This document shows positions 49,290 to 59,021 of a stretch of DNA of 64,000 nucleotides, one piece after another. The notes beneath the pieces are model-generated. The model was not told where the DNA came from. It searched no databases and worked only from the letters and a program-made list of their open reading frames with translations. Position 1 is the stretch's first letter. Every line of letters starts with the position of its first letter. The position numbers and the translations under genes were made by a program. The DNA lies in assembly GCA_030067835.1 (NCBI GenBank), contig CP092441.1, forward strand, positions 2,232,001-2,296,000. Reading direction: 5' to 3'. The stretch comes from Chakrabartyella piscis. GTDB lineage: Bacteria > Bacillota > Clostridia > Lachnospirales > Anaerotignaceae.

Positions 49290-52200
49290 TTATTGGTTAG
49301 CCAAACGTTTGTAGCTTTCCAATCTAGCTTTTGCATCATTTTCGGAAACTGCGAACAAGATTTCAGCTTCTTCAGGGAATGTTCTAAGCAAAGAGCTGTA
49401 ACGAACTTCGCTCATCAAGAAATCTCTGAAGCTTGCTGTAGGTTCTTTGGAATCCAATGTGAATGGATTTTTGCCTTCTTCTACAGCAGGGTTGAATCTG
49501 TACATGTGCCAGTAACCTGCTTCCACAGCACGTTTGATTTCGTTTTGTGCAGCGGACATTTTGATACCGTGGTTGATACATGGAGCATAAGCAATGATCA
49601 AGGATGGACCATCATATTGTTCTGCTTCCATCATAGCTTTTACAACTTGGTTTTTGTCAGCACCCATTGCAACTTGTGCAACGTATACATAACCATAGCT
49701 CATAGCCATCATACCAAGGTCTTTTTTACGGATTTTTTTACCAGAAGCTGCGAATTGAGCAACAGCACCTACAGGTGTAGATTTGGACGCTTGACCACCA
49801 GTGTTGGAGTAAACTTCAGTATCGAATACCATAACGTTTACGTCTTCGCCAGATGCCAATACGTGATCCAAACCGCCGTAACCGATGTCGTAAGCCCAAC
49901 CGTCACCACCGAAGATCCATTGAGATTTTTTCACCAATTGGTCTTTGTTGTCCATGATGTAGCCAACGATTTCTTTTACTTCAGCGTTGTCGCCAGCATA
50001 AGCGGAAACTGCTGCAACTACTGCATCAGATGCTGCTCTGGAAGCTTCGCCATCTTTCATTGTGGAAACCCAAGCATCAGCAACTTCTGCGAAGGAAGCG
50101 TCGATTGCTTTCAAGTTTTCCAATCTGTCTTTCAAGCCTTCTCTCATTTGTTTTACAGCTGTAGCCATACCCAAACCAAATTCAGCATTGTCTTCGAACA
50201 AGGAGTTAGCCCAAGCTGGACCTCTACCATCTTTGTTTGTTGTATAAGGCATAGAAGGAGCAGAACCACCCCAGATAGAAGAACAGCCTGTTGCATTTGC
50301 AACGTACATTCTATCACCGAACAATTGAGTGATCAATTTAGCATAAGGTGTTTCACCACAACCAGCACAAGCACCAGAGAACTCAAGCAAAGGTTGTTCG
50401 AATTGAGAACCTTTAACGGATGCTTTGTTCATAGGATTTGCTTTATGTTCCACTTCGTCAATAGCGAAGTCCCAGTTAGCGATTTCAATTTCTTGTGTTG
50501 CAAGAGGTTTCATAACCAAAGCTTTTTTAGGAGAAGGACAAACTTCTGCACAGCTATGGCAACCCAAGCAATCCAATGTGGATACTTGCATTCTGTATTT
50601 CAATTCGCCAAAACCAGCACCTTTAGCAGCAACAGCTACGAAAGCTTCTGGAGCGTTTGCCAATTCTGCATCGGAAACCAAAACAGGTCTAATTGCAGCA
50701 TGAGGACAAACATAAGCACATTGGTTACATTGGATACAGTTTTCTGGAATCCATTCTGGAACGTCAACTGCAACACCACGTTTTTCGTAAGCAGATGTAC
50801 CACAAGGGAATGTACCATCTTCTCTACCAGAGAATGCGGATACAGGCAAGCTGTCGCCTTCTTGTGCGTTCATAGGTTCTACTACGTTTTTCACGAAGTC
50901 AGTTGTTTTTCTTGCAACACCAGCTTCAGCATCAACTGCATTAGCCCATTCAGCAGGAACAGCAACTTCAACGATACCTTCAGCACCTTTGTCTACAGCA
51001 GCATAGTTCATGTTGAGGATAGCTTCCCCTTTTTTGCCATAAGATTTTGTGATAGCACCTTTCATGTATTCAATCGCTTGTTCAGATGGAATGATTTCAG
51101 CCAATTTGAAGAATGCAGATTGCAATACAGTATTGATTCTGTTACCCAAACCAATTTCACCAGCGATTGCTGTACCGTCGATGATGTAGAATTTAGCTTT
51201 CTTTTCTACCAATTGTTTTTTGAGTTTTGCTGGCAATTTTTCATCCAATTCTGCAACAGACCAGTTGGTGTTGAGCAAGAATGTACCGCCATCGTTGAGT
51301 TCTGTAACCATATCATAAAGATGAACGTATTCTTGTTTATGACAAGCTACGAAATCAGCTGTTTTTACCAAGTATGTAGAACGGATTGGTTTTTTACCAA
51401 AACGAAGGTGAGATTGTGTAATACCACCAGATTTTTTAGAGTCATAGCTGAAGTATGCTTGTGCGTACATATCAGTATGGTCACCAATGATTTTGATGGA
51501 GTTTTTGTTCGCACCAACAGTACCGTCAGCACCAAGACCCCAGAATTTACAGCTAATTGTGCCATCGCCTTCTGTAACGCTGATTTCTTTACCAACTTCC
51601 AAAGAAGTGTTTGTAACGTCATCTACGATACCCATTGTGAAGTGATTTTTAGGTTTGTCCAAGGACAAGTTAGCATATACTGCAACGAATTGAGCAGGTG
51701 TAACGTCTTTGGAACCCAAACCATAACGACCGCCAACAACAACTGGAGCTTCTTCTGCTTCAAACATTGCTGTACAAACGTCCATGTAAAGAGGTTCGCC
51801 CAAGGAACCAGGTTCTTTTGTTCTATCCAATACAGCGATTTTTTTAGCTGTTTTAGGAATAGCTTCCAAGAAGCTTGTAGCTACGAAAGGACGGAACAAG
51901 TGAACTTTAACAAGACCAACTTTTTCGCCTTTAGCCATCATGAAATCAATTGTTTCTTCAATCGCTTCACAAGCAGAACCCATTGCTACGATAACTCTAT
52001 CTGCATCAGGTGCACCATAGTAGTTGAACAATTTGTAATCTCTACCTGTCATTCTATTGATTTCGCCCAAGTATTCTTCTACTACAGCTGGAAGTGCATC
52101 ATAGAATTTGTTTGCAGCTTCTCTTGCTTGGAAGTAGATATCAGGATTTTGTGCTGTACCTCTAATTACTGGGTGTTCTGGGTTCAAAGCATTGTTTTTG

Positions 52201-52808
52201 TATGCATTTACAGCATCCATATCAATTACTTTTGCCAATTCATCGTAATCCACACATTCGATTTTTTGAATTTCGTGGGAAGTTCTGAAACCATCGAAGA
52301 AGTGCAAGAAAGGAACTCTACCTTTGATTGCAGACAAGTGAGCTACACAGCCCAAGTCCATAACTTCTTGTACACTGTTGGAAACCAACATAGCAAAACC
52401 TGTTTGACGACATGCCATAACGTCGGAGTGATCACCGAAGATGGACAATGCTTGTGCAGCCAAAGCACGAGCTGTTACGTGGAATACACCAGGAAGCAAC
52501 TCACCAGAGATTTTGTACATGTTAGGAATCATCAACAACAAGCCTTGGGAAGCTGTATATGTTGTTGTCAACGCACCTGCAGCCAAGGAACCGTGAACTG
52601 TACCAGCAGCACCTGCTTCAGATTGCATTTCTACTACTTTAACTGTTTGACCAAAAAGATTTTTCTTACCATTTGCAGCCCAATCGTCTGTTTTTTCAGC
52701 CATTGGAGAAGATGGTGTAATTGGGAAAATACCAGCTACTTCTGTAAATGCATATGATGCATAAGCAGCAGCTTCATTCCCGTCCATTGTTTTCATTACT
52801 TTAGACAT
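49290..52808 (-). CDS. nifJ: Pyruvate:ferredoxin (flavodoxin) oxidoreductase
   Basis: 1172 aa, the single-chain homodimeric form. It oxidises pyruvate with CoA to acetyl-CoA and CO2, reducing ferredoxin. Domains in order: pyrimidine-binding TPP domain (GNEAAAYASYAFTEVAGIFPITPSSPM), transketolase-C-like and CoA-binding regions, a 2[4Fe-4S] ferredoxin domain (CIQCNQCAYVCP and CLGCHSCAEVCP), proximal-cluster cysteines (CAGCGETPY), and the TPP-diphosphate domain (GGDGWAYDIGYGGLDHVL). Complete to the C-terminus. Monocistronic with a strong promoter. The in-phase antisense frame is open for about 1,150 codons. Confidence 0.98.
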   Translation of the reverse strand: MSKVMKTMDGNEAAAYASYAFTEVAGIFPITPSSPMAEKTDDWAANGKKNLFGQTVKVVEMQSEAGAAGTVHGSLAAGALTTTYTASQGLLLMIPNMYKISGELLPGVFHVTARALAAQALSIFGDHSDVMACRQTGFAMLVSNSVQEVMDLGCVAHLSAIKGRVPFLHFFDGFRTSHEIQKIECVDYDELAKVIDMDAVNAYKNNALNPEHPVIRGTAQNPDIYFQAREAANKFYDALPAVVEEYLGEINRMTGRDYKLFNYYGAPDADRVIVAMGSACEAIEETIDFMMAKGEKVGLVKVHLFRPFVATSFLEAIPKTAKKIAVLDRTKEPGSLGEPLYMDVCTAMFEAEEAPVVVGGRYGLGSKDVTPAQFVAVYANLSLDKPKNHFTMGIVDDVTNTSLEVGKEISVTEGDGTISCKFWGLGADGTVGANKNSIKIIGDHTDMYAQAYFSYDSKKSGGITQSHLRFGKKPIRSTYLVKTADFVACHKQEYVHLYDMVTELNDGGTFLLNTNWSVAELDEKLPAKLKKQLVEKKAKFYIIDGTAIAGEIGLGNRINTVLQSAFFKLAEIIPSEQAIEYMKGAITKSYGKKGEAILNMNYAAVDKGAEGIVEVAVPAEWANAVDAEAGVARKTTDFVKNVVEPMNAQEGDSLPVSAFSGREDGTFPCGTSAYEKRGVAVDVPEWIPENCIQCNQCAYVCPHAAIRPVLVSDAELANAPEAFVAVAAKGAGFGELKYRMQVSTLDCLGCHSCAEVCPSPKKALVMKPLATQEIEIANWDFAIDEVEHKANPMNKASVKGSQFEQPLLEFSGACAGCGETPYAKLITQLFGDRMYVANATGCSSIWGGSAPSMPYTTNKDGRGPAWANSLFEDNAEFGLGMATAVKQMREGLKDRLENLKAIDASFAEVADAWVSTMKDGEASRAASDAVVAAVSAYAGDNAEVKEIVGYIMDNKDQLVKKSQWIFGGDGWAYDIGYGGLDHVLASGEDVNVMVFDTEVYSNTGGQASKSTPVGAVAQFAASGKKIRKKDLGMMAMSYGYVYVAQVAMGADKNQVVKAMMEAEQYDGPSLIIAYAPCINHGIKMSAAQNEIKRAVEAGYWHMYRFNPAVEEGKNPFTLDSKEPTASFRDFLMSEVRYSSLLRTFPEEAEILFAVSENDAKARLESYKRLANQ

Positions 52809-52994
52809 TGTTTCTTCCTCCTTCTAATTGATGAAAATTTTGTTTTCGAGAAAAACGCACTTGCCTTGCTAATTTCTCCTTGCAACATCGCATATTTTGT
52901 AAATTCAAATTTCATACTTTACAAACCAACAATCAAACAACTATTGGATTCATATCATAATTGTTCTGTTTTACAACTTGCAAGTTACTCTCCT

Positions 52995-53024
52995 ATTATA
53001 CAACATACTTCTGTATAATTTCAA
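52995..53024 (-). promoter_or_regulatory. nifJ promoter
   Basis: Minus strand TTGAAA (53019-53024), 18-base spacer, perfect TATAAT (52995-53000). A palindrome GTTAT-GTTT-ATAAC lies just upstream at 53046-53059 and may be an operator. The remaining part of the 569-base gap (52809-53377) is very AT-rich without other recognised features. Confidence 0.7.
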
Positions 53025-53377
53025 CTATATTACACAAAATTCAGCGTTATGTTTATAACAAGTTGCCAGTTGTTTGTATTGTGCATATTTCCAGATAATC
53101 CCTATTGATTTTTTGGCTATTTTTTAACAATTTCTTTTTCTTGAAATTTATAATTTTGCAGAAATATCTTTTTTTTCATAGGATTTTATGTATTTCCATC
53201 GCCTTTTAATTACAAGCTTGATAAAAATACGTCAATCTTTTTTCGTTTTTGTACATATTTTTTGAATATAAAATTTTATTATTTTAAAATAAAAAATATT
53301 ATTCATTTTTTTCCATAATGTAAATACATTTGTCCTTCTTTTGCAAACATATGTCATTTTATTAACAAAATTTGAAT

Positions 53378-53917
53378 TTATCCTTCATTTTTCATATAAT
53401 ACACTTGTTTTTTGATTTTTCCCCCAATTATACATACAATCCACATTTTCGCAAAATCCAATGGTAAGAAAACGAAAGTTCCTGCTGGTAGTGTTGCAAT
53501 AAAACCTGTGTTCATAGTTTTTGCCATCCAAAATGTACCCATCATGTAGGTAACACAAGTAGATAAAAACATACCCGTCAATTGTAATATCCTATTTTCT
53601 GGAAAACGATGGATTGCCACACTGCTTCCATAAACCAAAACAAGATACCCCACCAAGTAGCCACCACCAGCAGATACAAAGCGAGAAATCCCACCTGCAT
53701 ATCCTGAAAATACAGGCAAACCAATTGCTCCAAGAAGCAAATACAACAACGTTGCCACCAATGCATCCTTGGGTTCTAAGATATATGCTGCCAAATACAA
53801 AGCAAATGTACCAAGAGTCAACGCAACAGGACTCATGGGCAATGGTATGCTAATGGGTGCGCAAATGCAAATCAGTGCTGTAAATAATGCGATATATGTC
53901 ATTCTTTTTGTGTTCAT
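53378..53917 (-). CDS. bioY: Biotin ECF transporter S component BioY
   Basis: 179 aa, about six membrane helices. The first segment (MTYIALFTALICICAPISIPLP) and the region GLPVFSGYAGGISRFVSAGGGYLVGYL are typical BioY, which binds biotin and works with the shared EcfAA'T module. No ecf genes are in the window. A BirA-type operator covers its promoter, so repression by biotin is expected. The start codon ATG at 53917 is preceded by GAGG. Confidence 0.95.
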   Translation of the reverse strand: MNTKRMTYIALFTALICICAPISIPLPMSPVALTLGTFALYLAAYILEPKDALVATLLYLLLGAIGLPVFSGYAGGISRFVSAGGGYLVGYLVLVYGSSVAIHRFPENRILQLTGMFLSTCVTYMMGTFWMAKTMNTGFIATLPAGTFVFLPLDFAKMWIVCIIGGKIKKQVYYMKNEG

Positions 53918-53966
53918 ATGATACCTCTTTCCTCTTTATCTGTTGTAAAATCGTCTTTGCTTTTGT

Positions 53967-53995
53967 ATTGTATCCACCAAACGTTTTATTGTCAA
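53967..53995 (-). promoter_or_regulatory. bioY promoter
   Basis: Minus strand TTGACA (53990-53995), 17-base spacer, TACAAT (53967-53972). The -35 lies inside the BirA operator. Confidence 0.75.
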
Positions 53996-54021
53996 CAATA
54001 TTGCACATATTAGGTTTACAA
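53989..54021 (-). promoter_or_regulatory. BirA-type biotin operator
   Basis: On the minus strand TTGTAAACC, 15 bases, TGTTGACAA. Compared with the Firmicutes BirA site TTGTTAACC-N15-GGTTAACAA it has one mismatch in the left arm and two in the right. Confidence 0.8.
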
Positions 54022-54109
54022 TCAATCATGCTATGTTATATGACAAATTGCAACTTTTATGGTATGATAGATATATAGTAAAAACCCTATCGTTAGGAGC
54101 GTGATATAT

Positions 54110-54532
54110 ATGAAAGAAATTTGTACCAAATGTGGCAGTGCCATTGATTCCCTTGATGTTTTCTGTTCTGGTTGTGGTCGTAAAATAGACCGTAGCCACA
54201 ATATACATACACCCAAACAAAGTATCGACAACGAACCTTTGACCATTGGCAAGTGTCTATTGGGGTTACTTCTGTTGGTGATTCCCGTTGTAAACCTCAT
54301 TTGTCTATTGATTTGGGCATTTTCCAGCAATTCCAATACCAATGTAAAAAACATTGCACGTGCTTTGTTGCTTGCTGTTGTCATTTGCACTGCTTTGTTG
54401 ATTTTTGGTGCAGTTCAGTGTTTCTTTGAACTCCAAACCTTCTTTTCAACACCACCTGCGCAAATAGAAGAAACCATCCCAAGCATACCTTGGAAGCATT
54501 TGGATATTCCATTTGATGTGTCCTATTTATAA
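54110..54532 (+). CDS. Zinc-ribbon membrane protein of unknown function
   Basis: 140 aa from the ATG at 54110, ten bases after AGGAG; a GTG three codons earlier is less likely. A zinc ribbon at the N-terminus (C5, C8, C19, C22), a polar linker, then two membrane helices (about 49-71 and 86-106) and a short outside or cytoplasmic tail. Such zinc_ribbon_2-type proteins are common in Firmicutes without a defined role. It is followed by a strong terminator, so monocistronic. Confidence 0.7.
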   Translation: MKEICTKCGSAIDSLDVFCSGCGRKIDRSHNIHTPKQSIDNEPLTIGKCLLGLLLLVIPVVNLICLLIWAFSSNSNTNVKNIARALLLAVVICTALLIFGAVQCFFELQTFFSTPPAQIEETIPSIPWKHLDIPFDVSYL

Positions 54533-54540
54533 GAAATTTC

Positions 54541-54570
54541 AGCGAGCCTTTTGTGGGTTCGCTTTTTTTT
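54541..54570 (+). terminator. Terminator after zinc-ribbon gene
   Basis: GCGAGCC / GGTTCGC (one G-U), loop of 7, followed by eight T. Confidence 0.92.
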
Positions 54571-54640
54571 ATCCAAATTTACGTAATAAAAATCACTCTT
54601 TTCTTCCATACTATTGGCAAATGAAAAAAGGAGTGATGTA

Positions 54641-56293
54641 ATGGAAATTTTAACAGTTGTACAAATCCTATTTTTTGCAATGGGTATCTATTATTTTTAT
54701 AAAAACAGCAACAAAAAGGTCAAATCCGACTTGCTATCTTCTGAAGAAAACATGCGACAATTGGATTTGCTTGCAGATATGCGAAACGAAGCTTTGACAG
54801 AACCTTTATCAGAACAAACCAGACCCAAACAACTTTCTGAAATTGTAGGTCAAGAAAAGGCAATCAAAGCCTTACGTAGTGCCCTGTGTAGTCCAAATCC
54901 ACAGCATATTTTGATTTATGGACCACCTGGAGTTGGCAAAACTGCTGCTGCTCGGTTGATTTTGGAAGAAGCCAAAGCCTCTGATTTATCACCATTTTCT
55001 GATGATGCAAAGTTTGTGGAGATGGATGCCACCACCCTACAATTTGATGAGCGTAACATTGCAGATCCATTGTTGGGTTCTGTTCATGATCCCATTTACC
55101 AAGGTGCTGGTGCTTTTGGACAAGCTGGCATTCCACACCCCAAAAAAGGTGCTGTTTCTGAAGCCCATGGTGGTGTTTTGTTTCTGGATGAAATTGGTGA
55201 ACTCCATTCTTTGCAAATGAACAAGCTTCTAAAAATCTTGGAAGATCGCATTGCCCATTTCCAAAGCAGTTATTACAGCAAACAAAACAAATCCATACCA
55301 CCTTATATCCATGAAATTTTTCAAAAAGGGATTCCTGCTGATTTTCGTTTGATTGGTGCCACCACCAGAAATCCATCTGACATTCCACCAGCTCTCAGAT
55401 CTAGGTGTACAGAAATTTTCTTTGAACCACTGACCAGAACTTCTGTGGAACGCATTGCAAAAAATGGTTTGCAACGTACTGGACTGCCCTATGAAGAAGG
55501 CATTTGCCAAAAAATTGCAACTTATGCTGGTGGTGGTCGTGATGCTGTAAACATTGTGCAATCTCTAACTGCACTTTCTATGATGGAAGGGAATCGTAAA
55601 ATCACCACATCTGACTTGGATTGGGTTGCAGAAACAGGCCATTACCAACCTATGTTGAAACGCAAAATTCCAAATGCACCACAAATCGGTGTGGTCAATG
55701 GACTTGCTGTCAGTGGTTCCATTGGTACTCTTTTGACGGTAGAAGCCTGTGTACAACCTTGTATCAGTGGTGGTTCCTTGACTGTAACAGGTATTGTAGA
55801 AGAAGAAGAATTTCACAACAAACAACATTCCAGCAAACGCAAAAGCAATGCCAAAAGTTCTGCTGAAAACGTGTTGACCTTCTTGGAACACTATGGATTC
55901 CACAAAGAAACTCATCATGTACACATCAATTTTCCTGGTGGCACTCCTGTAGATGGTCCTTCTGCTGGTATTGCTATGTTTTTGGCAGTTTATTCTGCAT
56001 TCAAAAAAATCCCAGTACCAAATCAACTTGCATTGACTGGTGAATTGGGTCTTTTGGGTCAAGTGTTACCTGTTGGTGGTGTTATGGAGAAATTGCTTGC
56101 TGCAAAGGAAGCTGGTGTCACCACTGCTTATATTCCAAAGGATAATTGGCAGGATACCTTCCAATCCATACCACTGGAGATTCATTCCATTGATCATATT
56201 TCAGAATTGTTGGAATCTATCTTTTCCAACACACAACAAAACACCATTGCTTCTGCTGAAATTCTGACTGCTTCTCCAACTGAATATCTATAA
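54641..56293 (+). CDS. lonB: Sporulation-type ATP-dependent protease LonB
   Basis: 550 aa from the ATG at 54641 (AAAGGAGTGATGTA upstream). An N-terminal membrane segment (about 4-20) replaces the large Lon N-domain. The AAA module has Walker A GPPGVGKT (94-101) and Walker B GGVLFLDEIGEL; the S16 protease domain has catalytic S441 (DGPSAG) and K484. This is the layout of LonB, expressed in the forespore in Bacillus. Upstream CATACTA (54607-54613) resembles a forespore sigma -10, but I could not find a convincing -35. Confidence 0.92.
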   Translation: MEILTVVQILFFAMGIYYFYKNSNKKVKSDLLSSEENMRQLDLLADMRNEALTEPLSEQTRPKQLSEIVGQEKAIKALRSALCSPNPQHILIYGPPGVGKTAAARLILEEAKASDLSPFSDDAKFVEMDATTLQFDERNIADPLLGSVHDPIYQGAGAFGQAGIPHPKKGAVSEAHGGVLFLDEIGELHSLQMNKLLKILEDRIAHFQSSYYSKQNKSIPPYIHEIFQKGIPADFRLIGATTRNPSDIPPALRSRCTEIFFEPLTRTSVERIAKNGLQRTGLPYEEGICQKIATYAGGGRDAVNIVQSLTALSMMEGNRKITTSDLDWVAETGHYQPMLKRKIPNAPQIGVVNGLAVSGSIGTLLTVEACVQPCISGGSLTVTGIVEEEEFHNKQHSSKRKSNAKSSAENVLTFLEHYGFHKETHHVHINFPGGTPVDGPSAGIAMFLAVYSAFKKIPVPNQLALTGELGLLGQVLPVGGVMEKLLAAKEAGVTTAYIPKDNWQDTFQSIPLEIHSIDHISELLESIFSNTQQNTIASAEILTASPTEYL

Positions 56294-56299
56294 AACAAA

Positions 56300-56345
56300 A
56301 AGAACCCTTTTCGTAAGGTCTCATACTTACGAAAGGGGTTCTTCT
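56300..56345 (-). terminator. Strong hairpin after lonB
   Basis: An 18-bp near-perfect stem (AAGAACCC..CGTAAG with CTTACG..GGGTTCTT). The T run follows on the minus-strand side only; on the plus strand TTCT then A-rich sequence follows. It probably still ends the lonB transcript. Confidence 0.6.
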
Positions 56346-56956
56346 AAAAAAGGGGAAATTTTATATATCAAAAAGCTTTTGGCTTTGTTTACATGGTGGT
56401 TTATCTGTATTGCCCTGTTGCTTTTTTCTATGAACCTAGTATATAAAAACTTTGTGAAGTAAGTATGTATGTTTTCTGACAAAACTCTTAAGAAAACTGT
56501 ATAAAAAACAAAACAAAAAGCGACTTTTTTCTGAAATCATGAAAATTATTGTGTTTTGATTAGAAAATCAGTATTTTTAAAACTTACATATATCTTCATT
56601 GCCTAAGATTATTTATATAATGTGTAGTGAAGCAGGAAATTGAGTGGCAAAATTTTAGTTTTTAATTTATTCAAATGTTAGAGCCTTTTAGACCGTACCT
56701 TTTGACACCAAAAGGTACCCCAAAAGTGCCACTCTTTTCGAAGGCGTGGAGCCCCGATTTAAAGGGGTCTAACACGACGGGTCATCATTTTGCAAGCAAA
56801 ATCACCTACGGTGACCGCCACTTCTTTGGCGGTGAGTCCTTAAAAATACCCCCAAAATTAGGTTGGTTAGTGGTGTAAATCCTACGATTAGACCGTGAGT
56901 GACAAAGCCCCTCACCTCTTGATTACTGGCTCAAAAAATCTTGATATTTATGTTTG

Positions 56957-56985
56957 TGTAGGGGATGGCGTCCTCGACATCCCGC
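56957..56985. repeat. Family A hairpin nested in family E copy 2
   Basis: TGTAGGGGATGGCGTCCTC.. ending CATCCCGC. Copy 1 of family E has no hairpin at the matching place, so this looks like an insertion. Confidence 0.75.
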
Positions 56986-57310
56986 TATTAGAATTAAATA
57001 ATTTATCAAATGACTTATGATTTCCACTCAGCCTTTGCTTGCAAAGCGGAATCCTCTCAATTTATTACTAGTGAAAATTTCAATAAGCGTCTCTAGCCAT
57101 GAAGGAAGTTTGCTCGAATATAAATTATTTCTCTAGCTAATTGGATTCCACCTTGCAAGGGAGTTTCGAGGGGTCGCAGCCCCCTTGAACCGTGCTCCAC
57201 GCTTCGGAAGTAGTGGCACTTTTTGTTACTTTTTGGTGTCAAAAAGTAAGATCTGAATGCTTTAAAACGTGAATAAATTCCTACCTAATATTAATTCACA
57301 AACATTCCAA

Positions 57311-57336
57311 CGGGTGACGAAACATCACCCCTACAA
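57311..57336. repeat. Family A hairpin at the edge of family E copy 2
   Basis: CGGGTGACGAAACATCACCCCTACA, inverse of the 48609 hairpin with one changed base in the stem. Confidence 0.8.
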
Positions 57337-57382
57337 AACCAACGTTACTACAGAGTATAAGCATAATAACTATATGTAATAA

Positions 57383-57412
57383 CAAAAAACCGTCAGCATA
57401 TGCCAACGGTTC
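57383..57412 (-). terminator. prfC terminator
   Basis: On the minus strand AACCGTTGGCA / TGCTGACGGTT (two G-U) followed by six U, 16 bases after the stop codon. Confidence 0.9.
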
Positions 57413-57428
57413 TTCTATCTTACAATAA

Positions 57429-59021
57429 TTAATGTTCTTGATATTCTGTATCATCCAAACGAAGTGCTTCCCAAAGTTCAATTTCAGGATTCTTTTGCAT
57501 GAAGTTATTCAATGTGTATTGATTTGCAAACACAATGATTGGTCTTTCGAAGCGATCGTAAACCAAAGCGCTTCTTGCCACCAAATGGTCACGCACATCT
57601 TCCACAGTTTCTGGATTCACCCAACGTGCCACGCTATAATCCAAAGGTTCCATACGCACTTCAGAATTGTACTCATTGTTCAAACGATATTCAAACACTT
57701 CAAATTGCAATTGACCAACAGCACCTAAAATAACATCATTGAAATCGTTGTGGTACACTTGGATTGCACCTTCTTGCGCCAATTGTTGCACCCCTTTTTG
57801 GAATTGTTTTGCCTTCAAAGAATTCACAGGATGCACACGCATAAACAACTCTGGTGGGAAGGTTGGCAATGGTTCAAAGAACAATTTTTCTTTTCTATCG
57901 GTCAATGTATCCCCAATTTGATAGTTTCCACTATCGTAGATACCAATGATATCCCCAACCACTGCAGTTTCCACAGTTTCACGTTCATTTGCCATAAGCT
58001 GTGTAGATTGGCTCAACTTCATTTGCTTTCCTGTTCTAGAAAGTGTCACTGACATACCTCTTGTAAAGGTACCAGAACAAATACGCATAAATGCAAGTCT
58101 ATCTCTATGAGCAGGGTTCATATTTGCTTGGATTTTGAAAATAAATCCACTGAAGAACTCATCTGTTGGTTGCACTTCGCCAACGGTGGTTTTTCTAACG
58201 CCAGGACTTGGTGCCCACTCCAAGAAATGTTGTAAGAATGGTGTGATCCCAAAGTCTGCCAAAGCAGAACCAAAGAACACAGGTGACAATTTACCATCTT
58301 TGATTGCTTGCAAGTCAAATTCATTGCCAGCACCATCAATGAGCTCCATTTCATCACGCAAAATATCCAAGTTTGCTTGTGAAATCACATCCACCAATTC
58401 ATCGCCATAAACACCATTGGCACCCAATTCCACAACGCCATTTTTTTGACGATAGAGATATACTTTATTTTCCAAACGGTCATAAATCCCTTCAAATGTC
58501 AAACCATTGCCAATTGGCCATGTGACAACCGTAGAAGGAAGTCCCAAAGCATCTTCCAAGTCTGCCATACAATCCAAAGGATCTCTTGATTGACGATCCA
58601 ATTTGTTGATGAAAGTAAAGATAGGAATGCCACGCATACTACAAACCTTGAACAATTTTACAGTTTGTGCTTCCACCCCTTTTGCAGCATCGATCACCAT
58701 GACTGCACTATCCACAGATGTCAAAATACGATAGGTATCTTCACCAAAGTCATTATGCCCAGGTGTATCCATAATGGAAACCACTTTGTCTTGGTATTCA
58801 AATTGCATAACAGAGGAAGTTACAGAAATCCCTCTTTGTTTTTCAATTGCCATCCAGTCACTCTTTGCGAACTTGGAGTTTCTTCTTGCTTTTACAGTAC
58901 CCGCTTCACGAATTGCACCACCGTGGAGCAATAATTTTTCTGTCAATGTTGTTTTACCAGCATCCGGATGCGAAATAATACCAAAAATCTTTCGCTTTTG
59001 GATTTCTTCAATGATATTCAT
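57429..59021 (-). CDS. prfC: Peptide chain release factor 3
   Basis: 530 aa from the ATG at 59021 (AAAGGA upstream); a TTG three codons earlier sits on the ribosome site. A translational GTPase that removes RF1/RF2 after termination. [15 protein letters not shown] (P-loop), the switch I region SDWMAIEKQRGIS, DTPGHNDFGEDTYR and NKLDR are diagnostic of RF3 as distinct from EF-G, and the C-terminal domain ends with LNNFMQKNPEIELWEALRL. Monocistronic. Confidence 0.97.
   Translation of the reverse strand: MNIIEEIQKRKIFGIISHPDAGKTTLTEKLLLHGGAIREAGTVKARRNSKFAKSDWMAIEKQRGISVTSSVMQFEYQDKVVSIMDTPGHNDFGEDTYRILTSVDSAVMVIDAAKGVEAQTVKLFKVCSMRGIPIFTFINKLDRQSRDPLDCMADLEDALGLPSTVVTWPIGNGLTFEGIYDRLENKVYLYRQKNGVVELGANGVYGDELVDVISQANLDILRDEMELIDGAGNEFDLQAIKDGKLSPVFFGSALADFGITPFLQHFLEWAPSPGVRKTTVGEVQPTDEFFSGFIFKIQANMNPAHRDRLAFMRICSGTFTRGMSVTLSRTGKQMKLSQSTQLMANERETVETAVVGDIIGIYDSGNYQIGDTLTDRKEKLFFEPLPTFPPELFMRVHPVNSLKAKQFQKGVQQLAQEGAIQVYHNDFNDVILGAVGQLQFEVFEYRLNNEYNSEVRMEPLDYSVARWVNPETVEDVRDHLVARSALVYDRFERPIIVFANQYTLNNFMQKNPEIELWEALRLDDTEYQEH

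Larger units (their letters stand above)
56678..57370. mobile_element. Large repeat family E, copy 2 (inverted relative to copy 1)
   Basis: Core 56678-57268 with the same terminal inverted repeats as copy 1, continuing to a family A hairpin (57311-57336) and CTGTAGTAACG.. at the far end. It is longer than copy 1 because of an inserted family A hairpin (56957-56985) and about 60 extra bases with two hairpins (around 56775-56835). No convincing coding sequence. With copy 1 it brackets nifJ, bioY, the zinc-ribbon gene and lonB. Confidence 0.85.

Noticed and set aside
49293..52757. A 1,154-codon open frame antisense to nifJ, and similar long frames opposite rpoC, rpoB, fusA, pheT, pyk and tuf
   Set aside because: They are exactly in phase with real genes, have Cys/Phe/His-rich unconserved composition, no ribosome sites, and follow from the lack of TTA, CTA and TCA codons in the true genes.
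53046..53059. Rex site upstream of nifJ
   Set aside because: GTTAT-GTTT-ATAAC is palindromic but too short and lacks the TTGT..ACAA ends of Rex boxes, so no regulator is assigned.
49160..56680. nifJ-bioY-zinc ribbon-lonB as cargo of a composite transposon
   Set aside because: The flanking repeats encode no transposase, the genes are core functions with the host codon pattern, and they lie on both strands with separate promoters and terminators. Inverted dispersed repeats are a simpler explanation.
56675..56878. A 67-codon frame inside family E copy 2
   Set aside because: Lies wholly in a non-coding repeat, is not open in copy 1, and has no ribosome-binding site.
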